From: Streptomyces sp. MRC013
GTDB lineage: Bacteria > Actinomycetota > Actinomycetes > Streptomycetales > Streptomycetaceae
Assembly (NCBI RefSeq): GCF_023614235.1
Contig: NZ_CP094264.1
Span: 310,001 to 374,000, forward strand
Direction of reading: 5' to 3'
DNA: 64,000 nt
Shown here: piece by piece, positions 46,506 to 55,087 of the stretch
Layout of the letters: every line of letters begins with the position of its first letter
How positions within the stretch are numbered: position 1 is the stretch's first letter
Position numbers and translations under genes: made by a program
The notes under the pieces: model-generated
Seen by the model: only the letters and a program-made list of their open reading frames with translations
Databases searched by the model: none
Told to the model about the DNA's origin: nothing

Positions 46506-47594
46506 TCAGTTCTCCAGGCGGACCGGCATCAGCAGGGAGAAGGTCTCCTCGTCGTCCAGGCGGCGGACCGCGAGGGGCGCCGTCGGGGAACCGAACTCCA
46601 GGACGAGCCGGTCCCGGGCTCCGGCGGCGAGCGCGTCCAGCAGGAAGGCCCGGTTGACGGCGACGTTGTCCGGGTCGTCCTCACCGTCATCGCACAGGGT
46701 CACCGTGCCGTCGTCCGCCGCCCGGAGCACGCTGAGGCCGTGGGGCACGCCGTCCTCCCCGCGCGCCTCGCCGGTGCGCACGGGGCCGGTCCGCACCGCC
46801 TCCCGGAAGGCCGGCGCGTCGACGACGGCGCGGCGTCCGGCCGGCAGGCGGACCAGGCGGCGGTAGTCGGGGAAGTCGTGGTCGAGGCACTGGCCGGCCG
46901 TCCGGCGGTCCACGGTCTCCAGTGCGGCCCGCGTCCCGTCCAGCGCGAGTTCGGCCGGTCCCCCGCCGCCCAGCAGCGCCCGCATCGCGTCCGTGAGCGG
47001 GGCCGGCACGAGGGCCCGGACGCGAGGGCCGCCGTACCCCGCGGTGCCCACTCGCGCGACGGCCATCCGGTAGCGGTCGGTGGCCACGACACGGAGGCCG
47101 TCGCCCTCCACGTCGAACAGGACGCCGTGGAGCATCGGCAGCTCCGGGTCGGTGCCGACCGCGAAGCGGACCGCGTCCAGTGCGGCGGCCAGCGCGGGGG
47201 CGGGGACCGTCAGCCGGGCGGTGCCGGCGGTGTCACGGGGCAAGGCCATGGGGTTCTCCCTGTGGTCGAGTAGAGATCGGAGCGTGGAGAACTCGCTGCG
47301 GGCGTCGGACAGCCCGCGTTCGAGACGGCGCAGGTGCGTCTGCAGGAGCCCGCGCACCAGGTCGGTGTCCTCGTTGGACCAGCCGGCCAGCACCAGCCGG
47401 ATGTCGGCGAGCGGCATGGCGGCCCGGCGCAGCCGAGCCAGCAGCCGGGCCTCCGCCACCTGCTCCTCGGCGTACCAGCGGTAGCCGCTCACCGGGTCCA
47501 CCCGGGCCGGGGCCAGCACCCCGGCCCTGTCGTAGAACCGCAGGGTGCTCACGCCCAGTCCGCTGTCCCGGGCCATCTCGCCGATGCTGCGCAT
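46506..47594 (-). CDS. MerR-type HTH fused to a DNA polymerase III beta-clamp-like domain
   Basis: A 362-aa fusion. Residues 1-70 are a MerR winged helix-turn-helix (IGEMARDSGLGVSTLRFYDRAGVL ... VSGYRWYAEEQV), followed by a dimerisation helix (to ~115). The remainder resembles sliding-clamp domains: ALAAALDAVRFAVGTDPELPMLHGVLFDVEGDGLRVVATDRYRMAVARV, FPDYRRLVRLPAG, and a C-terminus ending FSLLMPVRLEN, like the MPMR-type end of DnaN. Such fusions occur in actinobacteria and may tether regulation to replication or sense peptides with clamp motifs. Start ATG has GGAG six bases upstream. It is separate from any dnaN locus. Confidence 0.85.
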   Translation of the reverse strand: MRSIGEMARDSGLGVSTLRFYDRAGVLAPARVDPVSGYRWYAEEQVAEARLLARLRRAAMPLADIRLVLAGWSNEDTDLVRGLLQTHLRRLERGLSDARSEFSTLRSLLDHRENPMALPRDTAGTARLTVPAPALAAALDAVRFAVGTDPELPMLHGVLFDVEGDGLRVVATDRYRMAVARVGTAGYGGPRVRALVPAPLTDAMRALLGGGGPAELALDGTRAALETVDRRTAGQCLDHDFPDYRRLVRLPAGRRAVVDAPAFREAVRTGPVRTGEARGEDGVPHGLSVLRAADDGTVTLCDDGEDDPDNVAVNRAFLLDALAAGARDRLVLEFGSPTAPLAVRRLDDEETFSLLMPVRLEN

Positions 47595-48088
47595 CTCGTT
47601 CTCCACACCCGGAACTCTGCGCCCTGCACAAGGTCGAGGGTCAATCCCGGGCGTCCGGTCCCGGCACGGCCGGGGCGCGGGGCGGTCGGGGCGCGGGGCG
47701 GTCGGGGCGCGGGGCGGTCGGGGCGCGGGGCGGTCGGGGCGCGGGGCGGTCGGCCCGCGCCCGGCGGATCGCCGGGCTGCCCGACGCGTCCGTCCCCGTC
47801 GCGCCGCCGCTGCGGCGCCTGTGCCCCGGCCGCCGGAAGACGACCGTTCCCCCGCCGGCCGCGCTGCCGCGCTGCGGCTCCGGCGCGCCGATCGGCCTCG
47901 GCAGGACGAGGGCGACCGCACGCCCGTGAAGGGCACGGACGCCGACGGGGCCGCCGCTGCTTCGCCGGGGCCCACCGGGGGCCGGGCCGGCCAATGCAGT
48001 TGCCTTTGAGTCGCGGGGGATCGTCACCCTGTCTGTGACGGAGTAGGGCGCAGGCCGGCAGGTTAGGCACGTTCCGTACCATCCGTAG
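47595..48088. other. intergenic region with tandem array
   Basis: About 490 bp between divergent genes. A perfect 16-bp tandem array lies at 47672-47751. The last 100 bp (near 47990-48088) are AT-richer with a -10-like TACCAT at 48077-48082, close to the GTG of the small membrane protein. No gene is supported. Confidence 0.45.
47672..47751. repeat. 16-bp tandem repeat, five perfect copies
   Basis: The unit GGGGCGCGGGGCGGTC is repeated five times with no mismatch (47672, 47688, 47704, 47720, 47736), upstream of the MerR-clamp gene. Likely a variable-number locus. Confidence 0.9.
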
Positions 48089-48346
48089 GTGATCAATCCG
48101 TTCTTCCACACACCCGGACGCCGCTTCATCGCCCTGGCCGCGCTGGTTGCCGTCGTCGCCTTCGGGTGGTACGCCGTTCAGCCGGTCTATCCACGATGCA
48201 CGATCGGGGTCGGCTCAGGGTCCCTCGTGTCCGCCGGCACCTCGGCGGAAGAGATGGAAGCCGTAGCCCGGCAGGCTTACGAGGACGCCTTGGCCGACGG
48301 CGCATGCGGACCATCACACGCTCGATTCCGAGACTGGATTGGCTGA
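48089..48346 (+). CDS. small single-pass membrane protein
   Basis: An 85-aa protein with basic residues, one transmembrane helix (about 13-32, RRFIALAALVAVVAFGWYAV), and a small extracytoplasmic acidic domain with two Cys (YPRCTIG and GACGPSH) that may pair. AGTSAEEMEAVARQAYEDAL forms a helix. The GTG start has no ribosome site, but a -10-like TACCAT is six bases upstream, so a leaderless transcript is possible. No family is recognised. It is about 95 bp upstream of the DUF6461 gene. Confidence 0.6.
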   Translation: MINPFFHTPGRRFIALAALVAVVAFGWYAVQPVYPRCTIGVGSGSLVSAGTSAEEMEAVARQAYEDALADGACGPSHARFRDWIG

Positions 48347-48441
48347 CCTGAGCCCGCATCCCCGAAGCGCTGCGGCTCTTGGTGTCGTCGTGGGAGTCTC
48401 GGGCTGCAAGTCTGTCAGTGTTGGGAGGCAGACTGCTGTGC

Positions 48442-49249
48442 ATGACTTTGGTGACTGCGCGGGATTACGCCTGGATCCGCTCCTCCCGGATGCTCGGCGA
48501 CGCACTGAGGGGCGGATACGGCCTGGCCCTCGTCCGCGGCACCACCCCCACCGACGTACTGCGTCTGATGGAGACCGAGCCGAAGGGCACGGGTGAGGGA
48601 CTGGACGCTCTGGTCGAGGAGCATCCGGAGCATCGCGATGCGACGGATTACCGGGACGACTCCTTCATCGCGGGAACCTTCACCGTGCCGGGCACAGACG
48701 GCGAGTGGACGCTCGTCTTCGACTTCAACGGGGGGCGTGGGGATGTCACGGTTCATGCCGTCCCTGTCGCAGGACGGGCGAGCCGTGTCGCATTCCACCA
48801 ACGGGGGCGCGCCGATCGACCTCTTCGACTGGTTTGAGGACGGTGAGCTGCGGACCGGCTTCGAACGGCCCACGAACAGGTATGGCAGCACCCCGGACGA
48901 GCTGGTCCCGATGATGCGTGAGATCGGCTTCGACCTGACCGAGGACGAGGACGACACAGGCCCGGACACCGATACCAAGGCGGCGGTACTTGCCCTCACC
49001 GAGCGTCTGACGGGCGTACGACTCACAGAGGAACTTCTCAGGAATGCCCAGTACCACTTCGGGCACGTTCCTGAGGCGCCCGCCGCGGAGTGGACGAAGA
49101 TGGTCATCGACGTCACCGGCGCGGACGGGGAACGGTTCTACAAAGAGGTCACCCGTGAGGAGGTGGAAGCCGCCTCGTCGGCACGGTCCTCCTCCTGCCC
49201 CCGGTGGCGCCGTGGACACACCGGGCCTTTTCGACCCGGCCGTGCGTAG
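48442..49249 (+). CDS. DUF6461 domain protein, single-base frameshift
   Basis: Removing one G from the run 48730-48735 gives a ~268-aa protein with DUF6461 features: DYAWIRSS, LRGGYGLALVRGTTP, EGLDALVEEH, DDSFIAGTFTVPG, FDFNGGVGMSRFMPSLS, FDWFEDGELRTGFE, ALTERLTGVRLTEELL and YKEVTREEVE. DUF6461 proteins are common in Streptomyces and often occur beside toxin-immunity-like genes; function unknown. The start ATG is tentative since GGGAGG lies 13 bases upstream. The last ~25 residues diverge from the family, where the 3' end meets the truncated MocR gene. Confidence 0.75.
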
Positions 49250-49290
49250 GGCGGCTTCAGGCAACCGGCCTGCGGCGCCTCGCGGCACCG

Positions 49291-50112
49291 TCACCGGTCG
49301 GCGGTCGGGCCGAAAGGGCTCGCCCACCCGGCCGCTGGCCGGAGGGGGGGACCCGCCGGCGGGGCCGCCCCGCCGGGAGGGACGGCCCGGTCCGAGGGCG
49401 TCACGGCGACGGGCAGGAGGCGGGCCCGCGCCTCGGTGAACGCACGGATCGCGTGCGGGTGGGTCGGGTGGTCGATCAGGACCTTGTCGCGCGGGGACAG
49501 GAGCGTCCGCGCCAGGAGGGCGAGGGCGTGCTGTGCGCCGTTGGTGATCAGGCTGTGGTCGGGTGGCGTGGGCAGTCCGCGCCGCCGGTACCAGTCGGCG
49601 ACCGCCTCCCGCAGCTCGGTGGTGCCGTTCCGGTCGTAGCCGTGCCGCTCGAAGTGGCGTGGCAGGTGTTCGAGAGCGGCCGCGAACGCGGCGTGGAGGA
49701 TCTCGGCGGGCGCGGGTGGCGCGGCGAAGGACAAGTCGATGGTCGACGGATCCGTACCCGCCCGGCGCTCGGGCGGCGTGTCGCCGGGGAGCCGCACGGT
49801 CGCCCGGGCACGCTCGCGCGTGGCGAGGCACCCGTGCTCGACCAGGGTGCGGTACGCGGTGCCGACGGTGGTCCTGCCGGTGCCGAGCGCGGCGGCCAGG
49901 TCACGCTCGCCCGGCAGGGTCGAGCCGAGGGGGAGCCGCCAGTCCAGGACCAGCAGCCGCAGCCTGTCGGAGAGCCTCCGGTGCGCCGGTCCGGGCCCCT
50001 CCTGCCAGGCCCCGACCATGCGCGCCACCGCGTGCGAAGTGATCTTCACTCGGCCAGCGTGGCCGTTCTGGCCGTGGAAACGAGGTCCGGATACCCGGAA
50101 GCCCTGCCCCAT
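49291..50112 (-). pseudogene. MocR-type GntR regulator, truncated aminotransferase domain
   Basis: A 273-aa reading frame with a GntR winged helix (residues ~45-110: LRLLVLDWRLPLGSTLPGERDLAAALG ... TVGTAYRTLVEHG) and the start of a fold-type-I aminotransferase-like domain (ELREAVADWYRRRGLPT, LITNGAQHALALLARTLL, VLIDHPTHPHAIRAF). Normal MocR proteins are 450-490 aa; here the frame decays after RARLLPVAVTP and the PLP-lysine half is missing. AGGAGG directly precedes the ATG. It is divergent from a YczE-type membrane protein, its usual target. A deletion joining this region to the DUF6461 end is likely. Confidence 0.8.
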
Positions 50113-50177
50113 GGCACCTCCTGACCCCCTGCGCCCCCGCCCGCCTCGGCCCCCACGGCCGGTCCCCGGCGGTCCCC

Positions 50178-50845
50178 GTGAGCGCCTTCGCCCAGATCCG
50201 GGCGGGCCGAAAGGCGCGTCGCGTCCCCCAGCTGCTGATCGGCCTGGTGGGATACGGAGCCGCCGTGGCGGTGCTCGTCCACGCCGGTCCGGGACCCGCC
50301 GGCTGGAACGTGCTCGCGGACGGCACCGCCAGGACCCTCGGCATCTCGTTCGGCTGGGCGACGAACCTGATCTCCCTCCTCGTACTCCTCGCGTGGATCC
50401 CGATGCGGGAACCGCCGGGTCTCGGCACGCTCCTCAACGTCGCCGTCGTCGGATTCGCCGCGGACGCCACCGCGGCCCCGCTTCCCCGTCCGCACGGAGC
50501 ACCCGTCGAGATCGGTCACCTCGCACTCGGTCTCGTGGTCTCGTCGCGCTGGCCTTCTTCGACGCCCTCTACCTCGGCGCGCAGTTCGGAGCGGGCCCGC
50601 GCGACGGCGTCGTGACCGGACTCGTCCGGCTCACCCGCCTGCCCGTCGCGGTCGTGCGCACCGGCGTCGAGGTCACCGTCGCGGGCACCGGTTGGCTCCC
50701 GGGCGGGGCCGTCGGGGCGGGAACCGTGCTCGTCGCCATGTGCACGGGGCCGCTCGTCGGCTACTTCCTGCCCCGCGTGACGGTCCGCCTTCCCACCCCG
50801 GCCCCGGCCCCGTCCCCGGCCGGGGGCGGACGGCCCGGCCGGTGA
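50178..50845 (+). CDS. YczE/YitT-type membrane protein, single-base frameshift
   Basis: With one base added near 50537 this is about 222 aa with five transmembrane helices: VPQLLIGLVGYGAAVAVLVHAG, LISLLVLLAWIP, LLNVAVVGFAADA, LVALAFFDALYLGAQFGAG, and GAGTVLVAMCTGPLVGYFLP. The GPRDGVV loop is a family mark. YczE-type proteins are typically encoded opposite a MocR regulator, exactly as here. The transported substrate is unknown. The GTG start has no strong ribosome site. The stop codon lies inside a terminator hairpin. Confidence 0.78.
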
Positions 50846-50871
50846 GCGGCGGGCGCGCCGCCGCTCACCGG
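50839..50871. terminator. 14-bp-stem hairpin overlapping the YczE stop codon
   Basis: Perfect 14-base arms around GCGCG separate two convergent genes; the left arm contains the TGA of the YczE-type gene. Confidence 0.82.
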
Positions 50872-50975
50872 AACGCCCCGTTCCACCGCGCGCACGTCAG
50901 CCGGTCCCGGCGGGCGGGAAGTCCGGGACCGGCTGCCTCGGGGGCCCGGCCCGAGGCGCGGTCCGCCCGGCGGGG

Positions 50976-51824
50976 TCACCGGCCCGGACGCGGGCGTCCC
51001 GGCCTGGCGGGGCCGGGGCGCGCCCGTCTCCCCCACGGCGGTCGCGGCGGCTCGGGTGGCGGCGGGGTGTTCCGGCGCAGCGGCACGGCGCACGCCATCC
51101 CCACCACGAAGCCGACGACGTGCGCCAGGTACGCCACGGTCCCGGTATGCGAGACGCCCGCCCCGTACGAGTACACGGCCTGGAGGACGAACCACAGTCC
51201 GAGCACCGTCCAGGCGGGCAGGCGCAGCGGCAGGAGGATCAGGAACGGCACGAGGGCCCACACCCTGGCCCGGGGGTACAGCACCAGGTAGGCGCCCAGG
51301 ACTCCGGCGACGGCGCCCGAGGCGCCGATCATCGGCGTGCCCGAGCCCGCGTCGACCAGGGCGAAGCCGTAGGTGGCGGCATAGCCGCAGAGTCCGTAGA
51401 ACAGCAGGTACCGCACCCTGCCGAGGCGGTCCTCGACGTTGTCGCCGAACACCCAGAGGAACAGCATGTTGCCGAGCAGGTGCAGCCAGCCGCCGTGCAG
51501 GAACATCGCCGTCAGGACGGACAGCGGCGGCGACTTGTCGTAACCGGGCGGCCCCAGGAGGCAGCCCGGGCCGGAGGGGCCCACCGCGGCCTGGCCCGTG
51601 GGCACCAGCTCCGGCAGCCGGCCGTGGACCAGTTCGCGCGGTACGGCCGCCCACTGCCCGAGGAACGCCTCCAGCCGGCACGCCTGGGCCAGACCGCCCT
51701 CGCCCGCCAGCGAGCCCGCCATCCCCGGGGTCCGCAGGAAGACGACGAAGTTGGCGGCGATCAACGCGTACGTCACCCAGGGGATCCGCCGCGCCGGGTT
51801 CACGTCGTGAACGGGAATGACCAC
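50976..51824 (-). CDS. rhomboid family intramembrane serine protease
   Basis: A 282-aa membrane protease with about six or seven helices. The first helix (WVTYALIAANFVVFL) is followed by a ~65-residue external loop, then FLHGGWLHLLGNMLFLWVFGDNVED (conserved HGG/GN region), the active-site GASGAVAGVLGAY with catalytic Ser, and a later helix with LAHVVGFVVGM supplying the catalytic His. All key residues are present. It cleaves membrane proteins within or near the bilayer; its targets are unknown. The C-terminal tail is Pro/Arg-rich. It is monocistronic. Confidence 0.92.
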   Translation of the reverse strand: MVIPVHDVNPARRIPWVTYALIAANFVVFLRTPGMAGSLAGEGGLAQACRLEAFLGQWAAVPRELVHGRLPELVPTGQAAVGPSGPGCLLGPPGYDKSPPLSVLTAMFLHGGWLHLLGNMLFLWVFGDNVEDRLGRVRYLLFYGLCGYAATYGFALVDAGSGTPMIGASGAVAGVLGAYLVLYPRARVWALVPFLILLPLRLPAWTVLGLWFVLQAVYSYGAGVSHTGTVAYLAHVVGFVVGMACAVPLRRNTPPPPEPPRPPWGRRARPGPARPGRPRPGR

Positions 51825-51910
51825 GTCGGCTCACTGCCCGGTCGTCAGCGTATGAATCCGACCGGTCACCGCCGGTCCTCTCGCCCTGGTCGCCACCGGT
51901 CCTCCTCGCC

Positions 51911-52045
51911 GTGAGTCGTCACGGGCCGTCGGGGATCGCCACGGGGCGCCACGGGACCCGTCGGGGATCGTCACGGGTCGTCGCGGGCGCCGGAGGTCGT
52001 CACGGCCCATCGCGGATGTCGGGAGTCGTCACGAGTCGGTCTCCG
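51911..52045. repeat. degenerate GC-rich repeats around GTCGGGGATCG-TCACGGG
   Basis: Several imperfect copies of GTCGGGGATCGYCACGGG and CGTCACGG-type words follow each other (51911-52045). They overlap the 3' end of the small hydrophilic gene. The period is irregular. Confidence 0.5.
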
Positions 52046-52201
52046 GCTCCCCGCCCCCGACGCGTCCTCGGACGCGCCCCCGCCGTCCCGCTCCGCGCCG
52101 CGCTCCTGCGGCCGGTCGCTCCCGCGCTCCTCCTCCGGGTGGACGTCCTTCTCACCCGTGACCCGCTCCAGCGGGCTCTCGTGGCTCTCCGGTCCGGTCA
52201 T
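51971..52201 (-). CDS. small hydrophilic acidic protein
   Basis: The ATG at 52201 has GAGGAG five bases upstream and gives 76 aa rich in Glu, Asp, Arg and Gly (MTGPESHESPLERVTGEKD, EEERGSDRPQERG). There is no hydrophobic core, so it is probably disordered. The first ~50 codons look coding; the last part runs through the degenerate repeats and may be extended artificially. It is divergent from gluconokinase. No function can be assigned. Confidence 0.5.
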   Translation of the reverse strand: MTGPESHESPLERVTGEKDVHPEEERGSDRPQERGAERDGGGASEDASGAGSRRPTRDDSRHPRWAVTTSGARDDP

Positions 52202-52333
52202 GGCCACTCCTCACCTCGTGTGCCGTACCCCCGCCGGGTCACCCGGACGGCCGGGCTCAATCCCCCTCGCGTACGGAACGCACCGGGCGGGTACCCGGTC
52301 CGTCCGAAGAACGATGCCGAACGGGGACGGGAC

Positions 52334-52846
52334 ATGCCGGATCACGCTCCTCCACTGGTCGTCGTCGCGGGGGTCTCGGGCTCCGGCAAGTCCACGGTCG
52401 GCCGGGCCCTGGCACAGCGCCTGGGCGTTCCGTACGGGGAGGGGGACGACCTCCACCCCCGGGGGAACATCGAGAAGATGCGGGCCGGCGTGCCCCTGGA
52501 CGACGAGGACAGGGCGCCCTGGCTGGACCGGGTCGCCGGGTGGCTGCACGACCGCCTCGACAGCGGCGGCGTCATCGCCTGCTCCGCCCTCAAGCGGAGC
52601 TACCGGGACAGGCTCGCCTCCGTGGCCCCGCGCGTGTTCTTCGTCCACCTGCACGGTCCGGCCGAGCTGATCGCCGCCCGCCTCACCGCCCGGCGCGGCC
52701 ACTTCATGCCCCCAGGCCTGCTGCGCTCGCAGTACGACGCCCTGGAACCGCCGGCTCCCGACGAGCACGGCGCCGTGGTGTCCGTGGAGGGCACGCCCGA
52801 GGAGACCACGGCGCTGGCGCTCGCCGCGGTGAGGGCCGCCTCGTGA
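52334..52846 (+). CDS. gntK: gluconokinase
   Basis: A 170-aa P-loop kinase that phosphorylates gluconate to 6-phosphogluconate. The Walker A GVSGSGKST spans about residues 13-21, and GEGDDLHPRGNIEKM carries the gluconate-binding Asp/His residues. ALKRSYRDRLA, the lid-like RLTARRGHFMPPGLLRSQYDALE and a closing LALAAVRAAS complete the GntK pattern. Its length is normal. A glucose 1-dehydrogenase-type gene lies 1.1 kb downstream on the same strand, so the two could run a glucose-gluconate-6-phosphogluconate bypass. No strong ribosome site is visible before the ATG. Confidence 0.92.
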   Translation: MPDHAPPLVVVAGVSGSGKSTVGRALAQRLGVPYGEGDDLHPRGNIEKMRAGVPLDDEDRAPWLDRVAGWLHDRLDSGGVIACSALKRSYRDRLASVAPRVFFVHLHGPAELIAARLTARRGHFMPPGLLRSQYDALEPPAPDEHGAVVSVEGTPEETTALALAAVRAAS

Positions 52847-52998
52847 GGTGCGCGGCCGCCGGACCCTCCGTGTACCGGTGGTGCGGGCCGGGCGGGCTGA
52901 GTGGGCCGGGCGGGCCCGATGGGCGGGCCGGGTGAGTCCGGTGGACCGGGCGGGCCGGACGCGGCATCGGTGGGGAGGCCCGGGGGTACCCGCCTGCC

Positions 52999-53409
52999 AT
53001 GATCATGTCGATGGAGCTCCTGCCCGAGTCGACCCTGCGCGAGGTCATCGGCCTGCTGGTGCGGCTCGTCGAGTCGGCCGGGGCGCTGATCATCTTCATC
53101 GGTGCGGTCTGGGCGTTCGTGCAGTTCGTCAGGGCCGGTGTGCGCAGGCCCGACCGGGTGGCCGGGTTCAACCGGATCCGGCTCGGCCTCGGGCGCTTCC
53201 TCGTACTGGGCCTGGAATTCCAGTTGGCGGGGGACGTGCTGCGCACGGCGGTCGCGCCGAGCTTCACCGAGATCGGGCAGTTGGCGGCGATCGCGGCCAT
53301 CCGTACCGCGCTCAACTACTTCCTCGGGCGCGAGATCGCGCAGGAGCGGACGGAGATCACCGACGACGGCGGGCCGCTGGAGCGGTCCGTCCCGGGGACT
53401 TCGTCGTGA
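52999..53409 (+). CDS. DUF1622 family membrane protein
   Basis: A 136-aa protein with two to three hydrophobic helices. The DUF1622 pattern includes LREVIGLLVRLVESAGALIIFIGAVWAF, RIRLGLGRFLVLGLEFQLAGDVLRTAV, and AIRTALNYFLGREIAQE, where the charged FQ-x2-GDV segment is conserved. Function unknown. Alternative ATG starts at 53008 and 53014 exist; none has a clear ribosome site. The stop overlaps the GTG of the next small membrane gene. Confidence 0.85.
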   Translation: MIMSMELLPESTLREVIGLLVRLVESAGALIIFIGAVWAFVQFVRAGVRRPDRVAGFNRIRLGLGRFLVLGLEFQLAGDVLRTAVAPSFTEIGQLAAIAAIRTALNYFLGREIAQERTEITDDGGPLERSVPGTSS

Positions 53410-53654
53410 ACGCCTGGCTGCAGGCCGCGTCCGTGCTGGTCACCGGCGCGGGACTGGTCTCGGCGGCGGTCGCCTGCCGGCTGACCGGGGACGCCCGCCG
53501 CGCCCTGGCCGTCCTGCTGGACTTCCTGACCGCGGCCGGTCTGATGCGACTGACCGGGGACCCGTCGTGGGGCGGCATCCTGGCGGCTGCCGCCGTGGTC
53601 GCGCTGCGCCGTGTGATCGGGTCAGGCCTGGGGCTGTCACGTGCCGCGCCGTAG
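53406..53654 (+). CDS. small membrane protein coupled to the DUF1622 gene
   Basis: An 82-aa protein starting at a GTG that overlaps the DUF1622 stop (GTGA). Two hydrophobic helices are predicted (LQAASVLVTGAGLVSAAVAC and ALAVLLDFLTAAGLMRL), with a third short one near GGILAAAAVVAL. No known domain. Coupled translation suggests a two-subunit membrane complex with the DUF1622 protein. Confidence 0.75.
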   Translation: MNAWLQAASVLVTGAGLVSAAVACRLTGDARRALAVLLDFLTAAGLMRLTGDPSWGGILAAAAVVALRRVIGSGLGLSRAAP

Positions 53655-53960
53655 GGCCGGGCCCCGGGCCGGGGCGCACACCGGCCGGGGGCGGGACCGG
53701 ACGGCCGGGCCGGGGCCCCGCCGGGCCCGGAATCCCGCCGGAGCGGGGCGGTGCCTTCACGGGGCGACTGTCCCCTCCCGCCCCCGCTCGCCGGCGGGTG
53801 CCGCCGCGGCCTCCCCCGCGGCGGAACGGAGCGGCGGGCCGCGGCCCGTGTCCCTCGCCGGGAAACGGCCCCGTGCTCCCCCGGCGCAAAACGGTCCCGT
53901 GCCCCTCCCCGACGTGGAACAGGCCCGTGCTCCCCTGACGTGGAACGGAAAGGACGGCCC
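53655..53960. other. intergenic region with imperfect repeats upstream of glucose dehydrogenase
   Basis: About 306 bp. At 53862-53950 a ~26-bp unit recurs imperfectly three times (variants of CCCGTGCTCCCC-GACGTGGAAC). No gene. The promoter and AAGGA ribosome site for the dehydrogenase lie at the right end. Confidence 0.45.
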
Positions 53961-55016
53961 ATGCGCGCACTGACCCTCCGCCCCGGCCCCGCGGCCTCGA
54001 TGGAGGTCCGCGATCTCCCCCCGCCCGACCCCGGCCCCGGGGAGCTGCTGGTACGGGGGCTGGCGCTGGGGGTCTGCGGCACCGACCGGGAGATCGCCGG
54101 CGGGCGCTACGGCGCCGCGCCCGCCGGGCGGGACTGGATGGTGCTCGGCCACGAGTCGCTGGGGCGGGTCGAGCAGGCGCCGCCCGGGAGCGGCTTCTCC
54201 CCCGGCGACCTGGTGGTCGGCGTGGTCCGCCGCCCGGACCCCGTCCCGTGCGGGGCGTGTGCCCGCGGGTACTTCGACATGTGCCGCAACGGCCGCTACC
54301 GGGAGCGGGGTATCAAGGAGCTCGACGGCTACGGCGCGGAGCACTGGACCGTGGAGTGCGACTACGCCGTCGCCCTGGACCCCGGTCTGGAGGGTGTGGG
54401 GGTCCTCCTGGAGCCGACGTCCATCGTGGTCAAGGCGTGGCAGCAGGTCGACCTGGTGGGAGGCCGCTCCTGGTTCGAACCGCGGCGCGTCCTCGTGACC
54501 GGGGCCGGTCCCGTCGGTCTGCTCGCCGCGCTGGTCGGCGTGGAGCGGGGCCTGGAGGTGCACGTGCTGGACCGGGTCGGGCGGGGCCCGAAGCCGGGGC
54601 TCGTGCGGTCCCTCGGCGCGGCGTACCACAGCGCCGGGCCCCGGGAGGTGATGGACGGGGTGCGGCCCGACGTCGTCATCGAGGCGACCGGTGCCGCACA
54701 GGTCGTGTTCGCGGCCCTGTCCGGCACCGCGCCGTACGGCGTCCTGTGCCTGACCGGGGTTTCCCCCGCCGGTCGGCGGGTCACGGTGGACGCGGGGGCG
54801 GTCAACCGCGATCTGGTCCTGGAGAACGACGCGGTGGTCGGCTCGGTGAACGCCAACCTCGACCACTACCGGCAGGCCGCCTCGCTACTGGCCCGGGCCG
54901 ACCGGTCGTGGCTGGGCGGCCTGATCACCCGGCGGGTGCCGCTGGACCGCTTCCGCGAGGCGTTCACCGCGCACGACGACGACGTCAAGGTCGTGATCGA
55001 CCTCTCCCGCCCCTGA
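53961..55016 (+). CDS. zinc-dependent glucose 1-dehydrogenase family protein
   Basis: A 351-aa medium-chain dehydrogenase. Catalytic zinc ligands are Cys in GVCGTDREI and His-Glu in LGHESLG; the structural-zinc loop retains three Cys (CGACARGYFDMC). The NADP-binding Rossmann loop is VTGAGPVGLLAAL. The C-terminal pattern (NANLDHYRQAASLLARAD and RRVPLDRFREAF) matches the archaeal/actinobacterial glucose dehydrogenase group rather than alcohol dehydrogenases. It would oxidise glucose to gluconolactone, feeding the nearby gluconokinase. AAGGA lies seven bases upstream of the ATG. Confidence 0.88.
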   Translation: MRALTLRPGPAASMEVRDLPPPDPGPGELLVRGLALGVCGTDREIAGGRYGAAPAGRDWMVLGHESLGRVEQAPPGSGFSPGDLVVGVVRRPDPVPCGACARGYFDMCRNGRYRERGIKELDGYGAEHWTVECDYAVALDPGLEGVGVLLEPTSIVVKAWQQVDLVGGRSWFEPRRVLVTGAGPVGLLAALVGVERGLEVHVLDRVGRGPKPGLVRSLGAAYHSAGPREVMDGVRPDVVIEATGAAQVVFAALSGTAPYGVLCLTGVSPAGRRVTVDAGAVNRDLVLENDAVVGSVNANLDHYRQAASLLARADRSWLGGLITRRVPLDRFREAFTAHDDDVKVVIDLSRP

Positions 55017-55087
55017 CCGCCGCCGGCCCCGGCCGGGGCGCGGGGCGGGGGCCTGCCGGGGAGCGGGGCGGGGCCGGGTCGGTCCCG

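Noticed and set aside
47672..47751. A short CRISPR array
   Set aside because: The repeats are contiguous 16-bp units with no spacers and no cas genes nearby.
55017..55087. A strong terminator between the convergent glucose dehydrogenase and ThDP genes
   Set aside because: Only a short CCCCGGCCGGGG palindrome is present, too small to call with confidence.
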